A stretch of 33,403 bases of DNA from contig DXDT01000091.1 in the NCBI GenBank assembly GCA_019115335.1, forward strand, positions 1 through 33,403. The letters run 5' to 3'. Shown here one piece after another: positions 33,376 through 33,403 of this stretch. The position numbers and the translations under genes are program-made. This DNA is from Candidatus Brachybacterium merdigallinarum. Its GTDB lineage: Bacteria; Actinomycetota; Actinomycetes; Actinomycetales; Dermabacteraceae. Positions within the stretch are counted from its first letter, which is position 1. The number at the start of each line of letters is the position of its first letter. The notes under the pieces were generated by a model. That model did not search any database. It saw only the letters and a program-made list of their open reading frames with translations, and was not told the origin of the DNA.

Positions 33376-33403
33376 GGAGACCTCCTGGGTAGACCTGTGC
33401 CCC

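Overview
The window is ordinary core chromosome of a very GC-rich actinobacterium. Mycothione reductase, the GuaB1-type IMPDH/GMP-reductase paralogue, SenX3-RegX3, CarD, an IdeR/DtxR regulator and the many GTG starts all point to Actinomycetota. The overall gene style suggests Micrococcales and most resembles Dermabacteraceae/Brachybacterium, but the genus is an inference from memory of protein style, not a search. I see no rRNA, tRNA, CRISPR, transposase, integrase or phage gene, and no obvious base-composition island.

Layout. 1-4330 (mostly +): the end of sucD with its terminator, a CPBP-family membrane protease, a DtxR/IdeR metalloregulator, a secreted NlpC/P60 hydrolase with a very acidic linker, and a membrane protein of unknown function. 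4400-8656 (-): a HAD phosphatase coupled to an MBL-fold hydrolase, then a UvrA2-type excinuclease ATPase. 8848-15539: mycothione reductase (+), a large LCP-family envelope protein (-), GuaB1 (+) and galE (+). 15647-17761 (-): carD, an orphan PTS EIIB (GatB type) and threonine dehydratase. 18108-21552: a lipoprotein, then senX3-regX3 divergent from phoU across a clear array of PHO-box repeats. 21646-26259 (-): a DUF4235 protein, a second LCP protein, a Rieske lipoprotein coupled to trmB, and a YihY/BrkB protein coupled to peptide deformylase. 26457-29758 (-): a beta-phosphoglucomutase/GH65 phosphorylase operon. 29984-33375: an SRPBCC protein, an NAD(P)-binding protein, an MFS transporter and a second, divergent CarD-like protein.

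Regulation is the most informative part. About a dozen genes carry a TANNNT-like -10 hexamer that ends 6-8 nt before an ATG or GTG and have no strong Shine-Dalgarno sequence. These look like leaderless mRNAs, and they correct several start codons (mtr, senX3, guaB1, the first LCP gene, beta-PGM, 3488). A second group (ideR, phoU, the PTS EIIB gene, DUF4235, yihY, the second carD) has Shine-Dalgarno sequences, and adjacent genes are often joined by 4-nt GTGA/ATGA overlaps. Several short tandem duplications sit exactly on gene ends: 5261-5320, 10364-10394 and 26281-26316.

I found no convincing new multi-gene system. The best leads are the leaderless promoter set, two CarD paralogues with a changed RNA-polymerase-contact residue, an orphan PTS EIIB coupled to ilvA, a structured leader before the NlpC/P60 gene, and a possible untranslated transcript between carD and the lipoprotein gene.
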